Notes: generated by a model from the sequence alone, not told the origin. Numbered from the stretch's first letter, positions 23,402 through 32,024 are shown. The stretch is DNA of 43,842 nucleotides from Bacteroides sp. CAG:545 (GCA_000432515.1 HF996028.1:78640-122481); one strand, 5' to 3'. Made by a program: numbers and translations.

Positions 23402-25888
23402 ATGAAATTATCTGATTTGAACACCGGAGAGCAGGGCGTCATCGTAAAGGTGAACGGCCACGGGAGCTTCCGGAAACGTCTGATTGAGATGGGTTTCATC
23501 GCCGGAAAGAAAGTGACGGTGGTTCTCAATGCTCCGCTGAGAGATCCTATCGAATATGAGATACTTGGCTACAAACTTTCATTGAGACGGAGCGAGGCCG
23601 ACCAGATAGAGGTCATCGGTGAGAGCGAGGCCAAAAAAGCCATGCAGCAGGACCACGCATTCGACACCATTTTCGCTGACGACTGTGATGAGGAATGGTC
23701 GCTGAACAAGATGATGAGCAACCTCGCCGAGGAGCGGGGCCACGTCATCAGGGTGGCGCTTGTGGGAAATCCCAACTGCGGAAAGACTTCACTGTTCAAT
23801 ATTGCGTCAGGCGCACACGAGCACGTGGGCAATTACAGCGGCGTGACCGTGGATGCCAAAGAGGGCTCTTTCGAATATAAGGGATACAAGTTCGTGCTTG
23901 TGGACTTGCCGGGTACGTACTCGCTTTCCGCCTACAGCCCTGAGGAACTCTATGTCCGCAAGAATCTGATTAACAATGTGCCTGATGTCGTCATCAATGT
24001 CGTGGACGCATCCAACATTGAAAGGAATCTGTACCTCACCACCCAGGTCATCGACATGAACCTCAGAGTGGTGATGGCCCTGAATATGTACGATGAGCTG
24101 AAGGCGAAAGGTGACAAGCTGGACATCAAGCAGTTGGGCTATCTCCTGGGTATGCCTGTCTGCCCTACGATAAGCCGTGACGGAACGGGTATTCCGGAGC
24201 TTTTCGACACTGTCATCCAGATATATACTCAGAGCGACGCTAAACTCGCCAGACATATCCACATCAACCATGGAGCCGAACTCGAAAAGAGCATTGACCG
24301 GATAAAGCTTCTTCTTCAGAAGAACCATTCGCTGAGGGACAAGTACTCCACGAGATATCTGGCAATCAAGTACCTGGAAGACGACAAGGACATAGAGAAG
24401 GTCATAGAGACCCTTCCGAACAGGGATGAAATCATAACAGCGCGGACTGAAGAAGAGAACAGAATCGAAGACCTGCTGCATACGAACACCGAGTCGGCCA
24501 TCGTGGACGCCAAGTACGCCTTCATCCAGGGCGCGCTCGCCGAGACGTACAAGCCACACCTGGACATAACACCCAAAAAGACATTGACGGACAAGATAGA
24601 TGCTGTCGTGACGAACAAGTGGATGGCGTTCCCGATATTTATCGCGATACTCTATCTCATTTTCCAGGCGACATTCACATTGGGCGACTATCCGATGCAG
24701 TGGATCGACTGGCTGGTCGGCAAGTTCGGGGCATTCGTGGCGTCCATAATGTCGGACGGATGGGTGAAGGACCTGGTAGTGGACGGCGTTATTTCCGGCG
24801 TCGGAAGCGTATTGGTGTTCCTGCCTAACATATTGATACTCTACTTCTTCATCTCCCTGATGGAGGACTCCGGATATATGTCCAGAGCCGCATTCATCGT
24901 GGACAAGCTGATGCACAAGATCGGCCTGCACGGCAAGTCATTCATCCCTATGGTGATGGGCTTCGGCTGCAATGTGCCTGCGATTATGGCGACACGTGCA
25001 ATCGAGAGCAGAAAGAGCCGGATGATAACCATAGCCATCATTCCGTTCATGTCCTGTGCCGGAAGACTGCCGATATTCGTGCTGATTGCCGGAGCGTTTT
25101 TCCCGCACAATGCGGCGCTTGCCCTGCTTGGCATCTATATGCTGGGTATCGTGCTCGCGATATTCTCCGCCATCCTGCTGAGCAAATTCGTGAAAGACGA
25201 TGATCTGCCGTTCGTTATGGAACTTCCGCCATACAGGGTTCCTACCGGAAAAGCCATCTGGCGCCATACCTGGGAAAAGGGCCAGCAATATCTGCAGAAA
25301 ATGGCCACCACCATCCTTGTCTGCTCCATAATCATCTGGTTCTTAGGCTATTTCCCTAAGAGCAAGGAACTGTCAGTCGCCCAGGAAGCCTACACCGCCG
25401 CAGTTTCTGACAAGGTCAATGCAGAGGCTACCCCAGAGGTGTCAGTTCTCGCCGGGCAGATCGACTCACTCTATGCCGCACAACAGGAAAACTCATATAT
25501 CGGCCAGCTCGGAAGGCTGGTGTCACCTGCAATGGAGCCGCTGGGCTTCAACTGGAAAATGGATGTGGGACTGCTTACGGGCATCGCCGCCAAAGAGCTT
25601 GTAGTCAGCACATTGGGCGTGATGTATGCAGACGGGGCGAAGGTCTCGGAAGGACAGGATCTTAGCGAGGACACCCAGCTTCAGAGTGCGCTGCTGAAGG
25701 ACATTTCGCCGGCCGCGGCATTGTCCTACATGGTATTCATCCTGCTGTATTTCCCGTGCATCGCGACATTCGTGGCGATAAAGAATGAGACCGGAAAATG
25801 GCGTTGGGCAATAGCCTGCTGCGTCTATACGATGATTGTAGCCTGGCTGATGGCGTTCTTCGCCTATCACCTGGCAATGCTTTTCTGA
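23402..25888 (+). CDS. feoB: Ferrous iron transporter, FeoA-FeoB fusion
   Basis: An inner-membrane Fe(II) importer. The 828 residues comprise a FeoA-type SH3 domain (1-72), a linker (73-115) and a FeoB G domain with G1 GNPNCGKT (122-129), DLPGTYSL (168-175) and NMYDE. Membrane core: Gate motif region GLHGKSFIPMVMGFGCNVPAIMATR and a second gate around NWKMDVGLLTGIAAKELVVSTLGVMY. FeoA and FeoB are usually separate genes; the fusion is common in Bacteroidetes. A -7-like AATTTTTG just upstream has one mismatch. The gene follows the hemerythrin-regulator pair on the same strand, which suggests joint iron/redox control. It faces kinase copy 2 with an 18-base gap. Confidence 0.95.
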   Translation: MKLSDLNTGEQGVIVKVNGHGSFRKRLIEMGFIAGKKVTVVLNAPLRDPIEYEILGYKLSLRRSEADQIEVIGESEAKKAMQQDHAFDTIFADDCDEEWSLNKMMSNLAEERGHVIRVALVGNPNCGKTSLFNIASGAHEHVGNYSGVTVDAKEGSFEYKGYKFVLVDLPGTYSLSAYSPEELYVRKNLINNVPDVVINVVDASNIERNLYLTTQVIDMNLRVVMALNMYDELKAKGDKLDIKQLGYLLGMPVCPTISRDGTGIPELFDTVIQIYTQSDAKLARHIHINHGAELEKSIDRIKLLLQKNHSLRDKYSTRYLAIKYLEDDKDIEKVIETLPNRDEIITARTEEENRIEDLLHTNTESAIVDAKYAFIQGALAETYKPHLDITPKKTLTDKIDAVVTNKWMAFPIFIAILYLIFQATFTLGDYPMQWIDWLVGKFGAFVASIMSDGWVKDLVVDGVISGVGSVLVFLPNILILYFFISLMEDSGYMSRAAFIVDKLMHKIGLHGKSFIPMVMGFGCNVPAIMATRAIESRKSRMITIAIIPFMSCAGRLPIFVLIAGAFFPHNAALALLGIYMLGIVLAIFSAILLSKFVKDDDLPFVMELPPYRVPTGKAIWRHTWEKGQQYLQKMATTILVCSIIIWFLGYFPKSKELSVAQEAYTAAVSDKVNAEATPEVSVLAGQIDSLYAAQQENSYIGQLGRLVSPAMEPLGFNWKMDVGLLTGIAAKELVVSTLGVMYADGAKVSEGQDLSEDTQLQSALLKDISPAAALSYMVFILLYFPCIATFVAIKNETGKWRWAIACCVYTMIVAWLMAFFAYHLAMLF

Positions 25889-25906
25889 ACGGCAGGAAAA
25901 GTACTG

Positions 25907-26518
25907 CTAGAACAAGCCGTACAGTTCTGAATCTATCTTGTCGGTGATGGACGCGAAGTCTTCCGGACGGTTCTGGAAATCGAGGCCGTCAGCGTCGATG
26001 GTCAGCACCCTGCCAGGGTACTCGGCAATCCACTTTTCGTAGCGCTCGTTGAGTCCCTCAAGATACTCAAGTTCAATGCTTTTCTCATATTCTCTTCCGC
26101 GTTTCTGTATCTGGGCCACCAGATGCGGAACTGAAGATTTCAGGTAGATGAGAAGATCCGGGGCCTTCACAAGCGACATCATCAGACGGAACAGGTCCAT
26201 ATAGGTCTCGTAGTCGCGGTCTGTGAGATTTCCCATGGCCTTGTTGTTGGCCACGAAGATATATACTCCCTCGAAGATGGTCCTGTCCTGGATGATGACT
26301 TCATCGGAATGGGCGATCTCGAGCAAGTCCTTGAACCTCTGGGTCAGGAAATACACCTCGAGATTGAAAGACCAGCGCTTGATATCCTTGTAGTAATCCT
26401 CCAGATAAGGGTTATAGGTGACCGCCTCGTACTTGGGAGTCCACCCATAATGCTCCGAGAGCATACGGGTCAATGTCGTTTTCCCGCAACCTATGTTGCC
26501 TGCTATTCCGATATGCAT
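25907..26518 (-). CDS. Deoxynucleoside kinase (dNK family), copy 2
   Basis: 203 residues, closely related to the kinase at 17389-18018 along its full length: P-loop GNIGCGKTT (7-15), the same WTPKYE, RWSFNLE, DRTIFEG, LIYLKSS and IQKRGREYEK blocks, and LNERYEKWI. Differences cluster around residues 100-115 (YIFVANNKAMGNLTDRDYE versus KIFAPNLHDMGLMSSRDFD), where substrate specificity could differ. The pair may be a deoxyadenosine and a deoxyguanosine kinase acting as subunits, as in Lactobacillus, or two enzymes with different ranges. It has its own consensus promoter and is divergent from the MBL-fold gene. Confidence 0.9.
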   Translation of the reverse strand: MHIGIAGNIGCGKTTLTRMLSEHYGWTPKYEAVTYNPYLEDYYKDIKRWSFNLEVYFLTQRFKDLLEIAHSDEVIIQDRTIFEGVYIFVANNKAMGNLTDRDYETYMDLFRLMMSLVKAPDLLIYLKSSVPHLVAQIQKRGREYEKSIELEYLEGLNERYEKWIAEYPGRVLTIDADGLDFQNRPEDFASITDKIDSELYGLF

Positions 26519-26544
26519 AGTTTTCTTGTGAACGTGTTGTAGTG

Positions 26545-26576
26545 CAAAAATACGATACTTTCACAAGGAAAACAAA
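26545..26576 (-). promoter_or_regulatory. Promoter of deoxynucleoside kinase 2
   Basis: On the minus strand TTTG (26576-26573), a 20-base gap, TATTTTTG (26552-26545), a full consensus match, 26 bases upstream of the start. Confidence 0.75.
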
Positions 26577-26587
26577 GTGGTTTTTCT

Positions 26588-26595
26588 TAATTTTG
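26588..26595 (+). promoter_or_regulatory. -7 promoter element of the MBL-fold hydrolase
   Basis: TAATTTTG, exact. Transcription would start near 26600, so the ATG at 26627 is the likely start rather than the in-frame GTG at 26603. Confidence 0.6.
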
Positions 26596-26626
26596 CCAAA
26601 ATGTGCTGTTCAAAACGACAATCACT

Positions 26627-27331
26627 ATGCTCAAAGTACTGACATTCCACTTCAATCCCTTCGAGGTAAACTGCTATGTTGCCGGTGACGAAACCGGTGA
26701 GTGCGCCATCATTGACCCTGGCTTCTACACTGCCGGAGAGGCGGAAGCCCTATATTCCAAAATCACAGAGAAAGGCCTGGCTCCCAAGATGATAATGCTC
26801 ACCCATGCGCATCCCGACCATATCTACGGCGTGAAAGAATGTGCCGAAAAATATGGCATTCCGGTCTATATGAGCCCGGAGGATGATTACCTGCTCAAGG
26901 ACGATTACGGCAGGCGTTTCGGCCTAAAGAGTGTCGATACTTCTTTCTGCACATTGCCCCTCACCGAGAATCAGACATTGAGTTTCGGCAAGACCGAGTT
27001 CACTGTCATTTCCACCCCTGGACACACTCCTGGAGGCGTCTGCCTGTACGATGCCGCTGACAAGGCATTGTTCACGGGAGATACGCTTTTCGCCGGCTGC
27101 ATCGGAAGGACCGACCTGCCGGGAGGAGATTACGACCAGCTGATCGTAGGCATTATGGAAAAACTGCTGGTCCTGCCTGCGGATGTCACGGTTTTCCCGG
27201 GACACGGAGGAACCAGCAGTATTGCGGATGAGAGAACGCACAATCCGTTCCTGCAGCCATTCAACGAACCGGATACCGACCAGATAGACTGGGATGCCGA
27301 CGGAATAGAACTGCGGGGAACGGATCTGTAG
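26627..27331 (+). CDS. MBL-fold metallo-hydrolase (glyoxalase II-like)
   Basis: About 234 residues with the metallo-beta-lactamase metal-binding set: THAHPDHIYG (HxHxDH), TPGHTPGG, GDTLFAGCIGRTDLPGG (metal-bridging Asp) and a final FPGHGGTSSIADER. The GDTLF...GRTDLPGG form is that of small glyoxalase II-like hydrolases, which act on thioesters in the cytoplasm. There is no signal peptide, so it is not a secreted beta-lactamase. The true substrate is unknown. Start ATG 26627 begins MLKVLTFHFNPFEVNCYV, the usual start of this group. It faces the transporter gene with a 13-base gap. Confidence 0.88.
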   Translation: MLKVLTFHFNPFEVNCYVAGDETGECAIIDPGFYTAGEAEALYSKITEKGLAPKMIMLTHAHPDHIYGVKECAEKYGIPVYMSPEDDYLLKDDYGRRFGLKSVDTSFCTLPLTENQTLSFGKTEFTVISTPGHTPGGVCLYDAADKALFTGDTLFAGCIGRTDLPGGDYDQLIVGIMEKLLVLPADVTVFPGHGGTSSIADERTHNPFLQPFNEPDTDQIDWDADGIELRGTDL

Positions 27332-27344
27332 AAGTCCTGTATTA

Positions 27345-28781
27345 TCAGATTTCCTGCTGTTTGCGTCTCCAGTTCAGGACCGGAAGCAGGAATGATATGA
27401 CAGCTGCTCCGAACCAGAACCAGCTGACATAGGTAAAGTCGTGTCTTACAACAGTTTCACCAAGTTTGTTCACTGTCTCGAAAGTGTTGCCGTCCAGCAA
27501 GAGTCCGGAAACGATATTCTGGATACCTGCTGCAGCGTATGATGCCATGCCGACAATTCCGAGAGCAGCACCGGTGGCTTTTCTCGGCACAAGGTCGATA
27601 GCCATCAGTCCGCCTATGAAGCTGATGAGCACTCCGATAGCGACACCGAAGAGTACCATTGACAGGACAAGCACAAACTTGCTTCCGCCGCCGAAGAGGA
27701 ACAGGAACAGCGCGATCGCCTCGAGAATTCCTGAGACGAATGCAGGATATTTTCTGTCACCCTTGAACACCTTGTCGGAAAACCAGCCTGAAAATACGGT
27801 TCCGAGAACTCCGAAGATAGGGTTGATGCCGATGATGGCTGCCGCTGCTGTCAATTCGTAGTCATATGTCTCCTGCAGGAAAATAGTTCCCCATTCATTG
27901 ATGGCATAGCGGCTCATGTACATGAATGCGCTGGACAATGCCAATATCCACACTCCAGGATTCCTGAGCACAGCTCTCTGTATTCTTCTGGTTTCCTGAG
28001 TCTGAGCCTCTGAATTGTCCTTGCCTGCGGACATTCCGGCTGCGGCCTTGTCCGCGTCATACTCCTGCTGAGTCTTCTCACCGGAGAGGACCTCAACCGG
28101 AGGCAGACCGTTGCTTTCAGGTGTGTCGTGAAGCCAGAGCAGTATCAGGATAACCCCCAATATGCCGGCACAGGCCGCACCGAAGAAGCCCCATTTCCAT
28201 CCGAACGCAGCCACGATGGAGCCGACGAATATGAATGAAAGGCCTTCGCCAATGTTGTGGGACGCGCTGAAGAATCCGTAATAAGTTCCGCGTATCTTGA
28301 GCGGGAACCATCTGGACAATGCCACGATAGCAGCCGGAGCACCCATTGACTGAGCCCAGCCGTTGATTCCCCACATTATCGCGAAGAGGATGAATATCAA
28401 TGAACTGCTGAGTCCTGCCTTGGCTGCAGAAACGCCCAGCACTCCCATTATGAAGTTGGCGGCAACAGAAGCGATCAGGCCTGCGGCCATGAATCTCTTG
28501 ACATTGGCAGTGTCCACAAGGAAGCCGTTCACGAATTTGCCAACGGCATAGCACCAGTAGAGGCAGGCGCCGATGATACCGAGCTGGGTTGCATTGAGCA
28601 GGCCGGCATCTATAAGCGGCTGCTTCATTACGCCCATCGACATGCGGCACACATAGTAGAGGGCATAGCCGAAAGTGATAGTCAAAAAGGTCTGGAAACG
28701 CTTACGCTTCCAGACTTTGTCAGCATTTTCAGGCGCAACTTTGACTACTGACGGTGCGCTCATATTGAAGAAGTCAAACAT
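27345..28781 (-). CDS. Organophosphate:phosphate antiporter family transporter (GlpT/UhpT-like)
   Basis: A 478-residue, 12-helix major facilitator of the OPA type. The entry RKRFQTFLTITFGYALYYVCRMSMGVMKQPL contains the family arginine in helix 1, and WGINGWAQSMGAPAAIVALSRWFP and SGWFSDKVFKGDRKYP are typical loops. A polar cytoplasmic loop lies around residues 230-260. OPA members exchange glycerol-3-phosphate or hexose phosphates for phosphate. Lying 16 bases downstream of a glycerophosphodiester phosphodiesterase, this one most likely takes up the glycerol-3-phosphate that enzyme releases (inference). It is the last gene of the nine-gene block. A second Met at residue 7 (MSAPSVV) is an alternative start. 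Confidence 0.88.
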   Translation of the reverse strand: MFDFFNMSAPSVVKVAPENADKVWKRKRFQTFLTITFGYALYYVCRMSMGVMKQPLIDAGLLNATQLGIIGACLYWCYAVGKFVNGFLVDTANVKRFMAAGLIASVAANFIMGVLGVSAAKAGLSSSLIFILFAIMWGINGWAQSMGAPAAIVALSRWFPLKIRGTYYGFFSASHNIGEGLSFIFVGSIVAAFGWKWGFFGAACAGILGVILILLWLHDTPESNGLPPVEVLSGEKTQQEYDADKAAAGMSAGKDNSEAQTQETRRIQRAVLRNPGVWILALSSAFMYMSRYAINEWGTIFLQETYDYELTAAAAIIGINPIFGVLGTVFSGWFSDKVFKGDRKYPAFVSGILEAIALFLFLFGGGSKFVLVLSMVLFGVAIGVLISFIGGLMAIDLVPRKATGAALGIVGMASYAAAGIQNIVSGLLLDGNTFETVNKLGETVVRHDFTYVSWFWFGAAVISFLLPVLNWRRKQQEI

Positions 28782-28797
28782 CTCCTCTCCCCTCTCC

Positions 28798-29721
28798 TTA
28801 GTCGTGAAGTCCTTTCTTACGGAGATAGCTGATCAGCTGCTCAGGACGGTCAGTCTGAATCATTGACGCGCCATAAGCAATGACCTTGTCATAAACCTCA
28901 GCAGGATTGCCGCAGTCGAGAGCCTTGTCATCATCGAGATAGCCGCAGAGGCTTCCCCATATAGTGTTAATCCAAAGCTTTGAGCCTGAAGCGATTATCT
29001 TCTTGAAGCAGTCCTCTACCTCAGGAGTCGTCTTCTTCCAGCAAACCTCATAAGCAAGAGGAACAGTGCCTGTCTCCATATATTCGTTGAAGAGAGCCTG
29101 ACCATGTTCCTTCTGGATGTCAATGATAGGCATGTACATCATATTGTGCTCATGCTCAGCCATTTTGGCAGCAACCTCCGCTACCGGTTTCTTGCCCTTT
29201 ATGAGAATCTGGTCGGTCACACCGAGTTCCTCAGTGATGGCCAGTACCATATCGTAGTACTCATATCCCTGGTCCACATTGACACAAATCCTGTCTTTGC
29301 AGCATTCGAGTGCTTCACGGAGGGTAGGCATGCGGAGTGAATCCGTAGCGACACCGTGTGCTCTCTTAAGTCTCAACTTCTTGATTTCGTCCAATGTATA
29401 ATCGCTTACGAGGCCTTTTCCTGTGGTGCAACGGTTCAGAGTGGCGTCATGAGACAGGACCAGAACGCTGTCCTTGGTGAGCTTGAGGTCGAGCTCCATA
29501 ATGTCCGCACCCATACGGATAATGGACTCGATGGCAGGAATGGAGTTTTCCGGGTAGTTCCTCCAATCACCTCTGTGACAAGCAACTACAACATACTTGG
29601 AAGCGGGGTTGTGAATCTCTGCGACGATTTTCTCCGCCCTGTTCGCATACTGCGGCTCATTGTTTCCGCAAGAGACAATGCCCAATGCAGCAACAGCTAA
29701 AATCAGTAAATTACGTTTCAT
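28798..29721 (-). CDS. Glycerophosphodiester phosphodiesterase lipoprotein
   Basis: Hydrolyses glycerophosphodiesters to glycerol-3-phosphate and an alcohol. 307 residues with signal and lipobox (GIVSC, Cys18), so membrane-anchored outside the cytoplasm. The GDPD fold is shown by the catalytic HRGDWRNYPENS (His49, Arg50), MELDLKLTKD (Glu76, Asp78), LSHDATLNRCT (His91) and the C-terminal ASMIQTDRPEQLISYL. The third metal-site strand reads CVNVDQG where many homologues have IEIK. Sandwiched between an ECF sigma gene (15 bases) and a GlpT-like gene (16 bases), it links the upstream SusCD genes to a phosphodiester substrate. Confidence 0.92.
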   Translation of the reverse strand: MKRNLLILAVAALGIVSCGNNEPQYANRAEKIVAEIHNPASKYVVVACHRGDWRNYPENSIPAIESIIRMGADIMELDLKLTKDSVLVLSHDATLNRCTTGKGLVSDYTLDEIKKLRLKRAHGVATDSLRMPTLREALECCKDRICVNVDQGYEYYDMVLAITEELGVTDQILIKGKKPVAEVAAKMAEHEHNMMYMPIIDIQKEHGQALFNEYMETGTVPLAYEVCWKKTTPEVEDCFKKIIASGSKLWINTIWGSLCGYLDDDKALDCGNPAEVYDKVIAYGASMIQTDRPEQLISYLRKKGLHD

Positions 29722-29736
29722 ATAAATTATGTGTTT

Positions 29737-30264
29737 TTATAATAATTTCCGCAACTCGGACAATGCGCAAGATATGTGGTACTGTACTGTCTTCGGACTG
29801 ATCATCAGAGCATCAGCTATTTCCTGATATGTCTTATGTTCATATCTGTGCATCTTGAAGATGGTCTTACGCAATACCGACATCCGCTCCAGCGCCTCAT
29901 CGATGTTCTGCAGCAACTGGGCGGTATCTATTTGCGACAACGGCTCATATTCTTCAGTGTGCGTATCAGAGGCATGGTCACGATACCTGTCCTTTACGTT
30001 CTTGTGCTTGATCAAGTTGAGCACCGAATTGTGAGTCATGCTGAAAAGGTAGGACTGCAATGAATCCACGCTTCTCAGATTCTCTCTCGTGTTCCAGATT
30101 TTCAAGAACAGGTCCTGAGTCAGATCTTCCGCTTCCGATGAGTTCTTCAGCAAGCTGAATGCAAAATTACGCACCCTTGAAGCATATAGCACATAGAGGA
30201 TGCCAAGTGCTTTGACATCCCCATCTGCTATCTTGTTCAATAATTGCCTGTCGTCGTTAAGCAT
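29737..30264 (-). CDS. RNA polymerase ECF-type sigma factor
   Basis: 175 residues with sigma region 2 (about 10-80: LGILYVLYASRVRNFAFSLLKNSSEAEDLTQDLFLKIW) and region 4 (about 118-173: LERMSVLRKTIFKMHRYEHKTYQEIADALMISPKTVQYHISCALSELRK). It belongs with the Bacteroidetes sigma factors that pair with FecR-type anti-sigma factors and SusC-like receptors. The usual order is sigma-FecR-SusC-SusD; here sigma lies about 8.6 kb downstream of fecR, after the surface lipoproteins. A perfect -7 box sits 8 bases before its start codon, so it can be made independently of the upstream genes, probably from a near-leaderless message. Confidence 0.92.
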   Translation of the reverse strand: MLNDDRQLLNKIADGDVKALGILYVLYASRVRNFAFSLLKNSSEAEDLTQDLFLKIWNTRENLRSVDSLQSYLFSMTHNSVLNLIKHKNVKDRYRDHASDTHTEEYEPLSQIDTAQLLQNIDEALERMSVLRKTIFKMHRYEHKTYQEIADALMISPKTVQYHISCALSELRKLL

Positions 30265-30272
30265 TTAACCTA

Positions 30273-30280
30273 CAAAAATA
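30273..30280 (-). promoter_or_regulatory. -7 element of the ECF sigma gene, inside the nine-gene block
   Basis: CAAAAATA on plus, TATTTTTG on minus, an exact TAnnTTTG, separated from the sigma start codon by 8 bases. A TTTG lies only 12 bases further upstream, too close for a standard -33. It suggests housekeeping transcription of sigma, GDPD and the transporter. Confidence 0.55.
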
Positions 30281-30297
30281 GGCATTTTTTCACAAAA

Positions 30298-31974
30298 CTA
30301 CCAGTTCTTCACCCTCACCTTGTACATATCCATATCCGGAACCTTGATGATACGATCGGCACTGGAGCCGTCTTTGTTGGTGCTGTATCTGATCTTCTGG
30401 GACGACCAGCTCTGACTGCCTTCAGGAATGGTGGCGTCAGTGTACCAGATTTCACCGGTCTCACCGTTGTAGTTCAATGACTTGATGGACGCAGAACCGC
30501 TGAAAAGAGTCATTTCCGTAAACAATTCTGTCTCGACATTGAAAAGATAAGCGTGGTCACCTGCGACGGTGAGCGTGTTGTTGTCCACTCGCATCAGGTC
30601 GTGGATACCGTTCTTAGGCGCCTTGATGGTCTTTTTCAATGTTATTGAAGGGGTCGCTCCAAGTGTGAGATTGAAAATTTTGACAAGATCTCCACCTGCA
30701 CCGTAGAGCACGTTTCTGCTGTAATCCCAGACTTCACCGTGACCGGAATATAACTCTGCGCTGGCAAGAATCTTCTCGCTCTTGTCGATGCTGTAGAGCT
30801 GCACACTATTATGCAATGTAGTCGAACCGACAGAAGTGGCCACTGCAACATATCCGCCCGGAATATACTCTGCAGAATGGGCATTAGGTGTCTGGGTGGT
30901 ATGGAAGAGGACTTTTCCCGTCGCATAGTCCAGAAGCGCGCACCAGCCGTAGGAGCTTGTAAGCAGAAGCTTGGTTCCATTGTCCACGAACTTGCACTCG
31001 TCCAGATGGTCGCATCTGTTTTCGGCCAGACCGAGTACAGGAGCAAGAGTCTTCACGTCAAGACTCCAGAGGATACCCTCTTTGTAAGTATCTTTTGCCG
31101 TGCTGGCATTGATGACATAAACATGATTGTCCCCGCAGAAAACGAGTTCAGTGGACTCGCCTTCAGCCACTTTCGCGGTATTGTACTTTCCGCCGGACGT
31201 AAGTACCATTTCATCATTTACAGAAGATGTGATGGTCTGCCCAGCAGATGTGGTAATCTTTACGGAAATGCCTTTAGTCAATGTCACAGGAGCGCAATAG
31301 ACAGGAATCGATACGGATGCAGTCCTGCAATCGACCGGCGTGGCAGGAGTAACCTTGACGGAAGGAGCAGTTGCCACTGCAGTACCGTTGTCGGCATTGA
31401 CAGTGACTGTTCCCGCGATATTCTCTCCTCCTTTCGCAGTGAGTTCCAGCGACTTGACATCATAGTCACCCATAGCGACATTGACATAGACCATGCAGCC
31501 GGCAGGCTTCAGCGTGAACTTGCATCCTTCGTAGCGGTTCACGTTCTGCCTGTCCATTCCGAACATGACAGGAATTTCGTTGCCTGTCTGCTCAGTAGGG
31601 ATATTTACAGTAACATCGTGTCCGCTGAAGGAGATTTCGGCATCGGCAGGATACCAGCTCAACACGTCCGTCTCTTCCCTGTTGGCGAGGATGTTGAACA
31701 GGAACTGTGCAGTTGTGCTTCCGCTGAGAAGCGGGGTCGCCGTCGCCTTGCTGAGTTTTCCGTCAGCATAGAGCATAATGGCGGCTTTGTCCTCTTTGCC
31801 CCAGGTCGGAGTCTTCAGACTTCCGTCAGCAGAATAGTAGCCACCTTGTGTGATGGTTGCTTTTGCAGCCAGGTTCTGAACCTTAGCACTGTCGTTGTCC
31901 GTGCAGGCGACAAATGCGGGCAAGGCCAATGTTGCAGCTATGATTGAAAATATTTTCAAGTTTTTCATTTTCAA
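30298..31974 (-). CDS. Surface lipoprotein: fimbrillin-like N-terminus plus DUF6528-type beta-propeller
   Basis: 558 residues. Signal and lipobox give lipid-anchored Cys24 (FVAC). Residues ~30-270 resemble fimbrillin-like (Mfa-type) beta-sandwich domains (GGYYSADGSLKTPTWGKEDKAAIMLYADGK; the paired strand pattern). Residues ~280-558 form a propeller (FCGDNHVYVINAS, LDECKFVDNGTKLLLTSSYGWCALLDYATGKVLFHTTQTPNAHSAEYIPGGYVAVATS, LYSGHGEVWD, NGIHDLMRVDNN), which I recognise as the DUF6528 pattern. No hydrolase motif is visible, so a binding role at the cell surface is likely. It follows another propeller lipoprotein after 50 bases that contain a strong hairpin. Confidence 0.8.
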   Translation of the reverse strand: MKMKNLKIFSIIAATLALPAFVACTDNDSAKVQNLAAKATITQGGYYSADGSLKTPTWGKEDKAAIMLYADGKLSKATATPLLSGSTTAQFLFNILANREETDVLSWYPADAEISFSGHDVTVNIPTEQTGNEIPVMFGMDRQNVNRYEGCKFTLKPAGCMVYVNVAMGDYDVKSLELTAKGGENIAGTVTVNADNGTAVATAPSVKVTPATPVDCRTASVSIPVYCAPVTLTKGISVKITTSAGQTITSSVNDEMVLTSGGKYNTAKVAEGESTELVFCGDNHVYVINASTAKDTYKEGILWSLDVKTLAPVLGLAENRCDHLDECKFVDNGTKLLLTSSYGWCALLDYATGKVLFHTTQTPNAHSAEYIPGGYVAVATSVGSTTLHNSVQLYSIDKSEKILASAELYSGHGEVWDYSRNVLYGAGGDLVKIFNLTLGATPSITLKKTIKAPKNGIHDLMRVDNNTLTVAGDHAYLFNVETELFTEMTLFSGSASIKSLNYNGETGEIWYTDATIPEGSQSWSSQKIRYSTNKDGSSADRIIKVPDMDMYKVRVKNW

Positions 31975-31988
31975 TGATTTTTAATGTT

Positions 31989-32012
31989 CCGGCACGCCCG
32001 GAGGCGCACCGG
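31989..32012 (-). promoter_or_regulatory. Intra-operon hairpin between the two propeller lipoprotein genes
   Basis: On the minus strand CCGGTGCGCC pairs with GGCGTGCCGG over 10 positions (two G-U) with a 4-base loop. There is no U tract after it, so it may set differential expression or mRNA stability rather than stop transcription. Confidence 0.5.
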
Positions 32013-32024
32013 ATATCTTGGTTT

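Noticed and set aside
23807..24931. A 374-codon open frame on the minus strand opposite feoB
   Set aside because: Antisense to the conserved FeoB G domain and core; composition is His/Val/Arg-biased with no domain.
30811..31947. A 378-codon open frame on the plus strand opposite the DUF6528 lipoprotein gene
   Set aside because: Antisense shadow of a well-supported lipoprotein gene; no promoter box or coherent domain.
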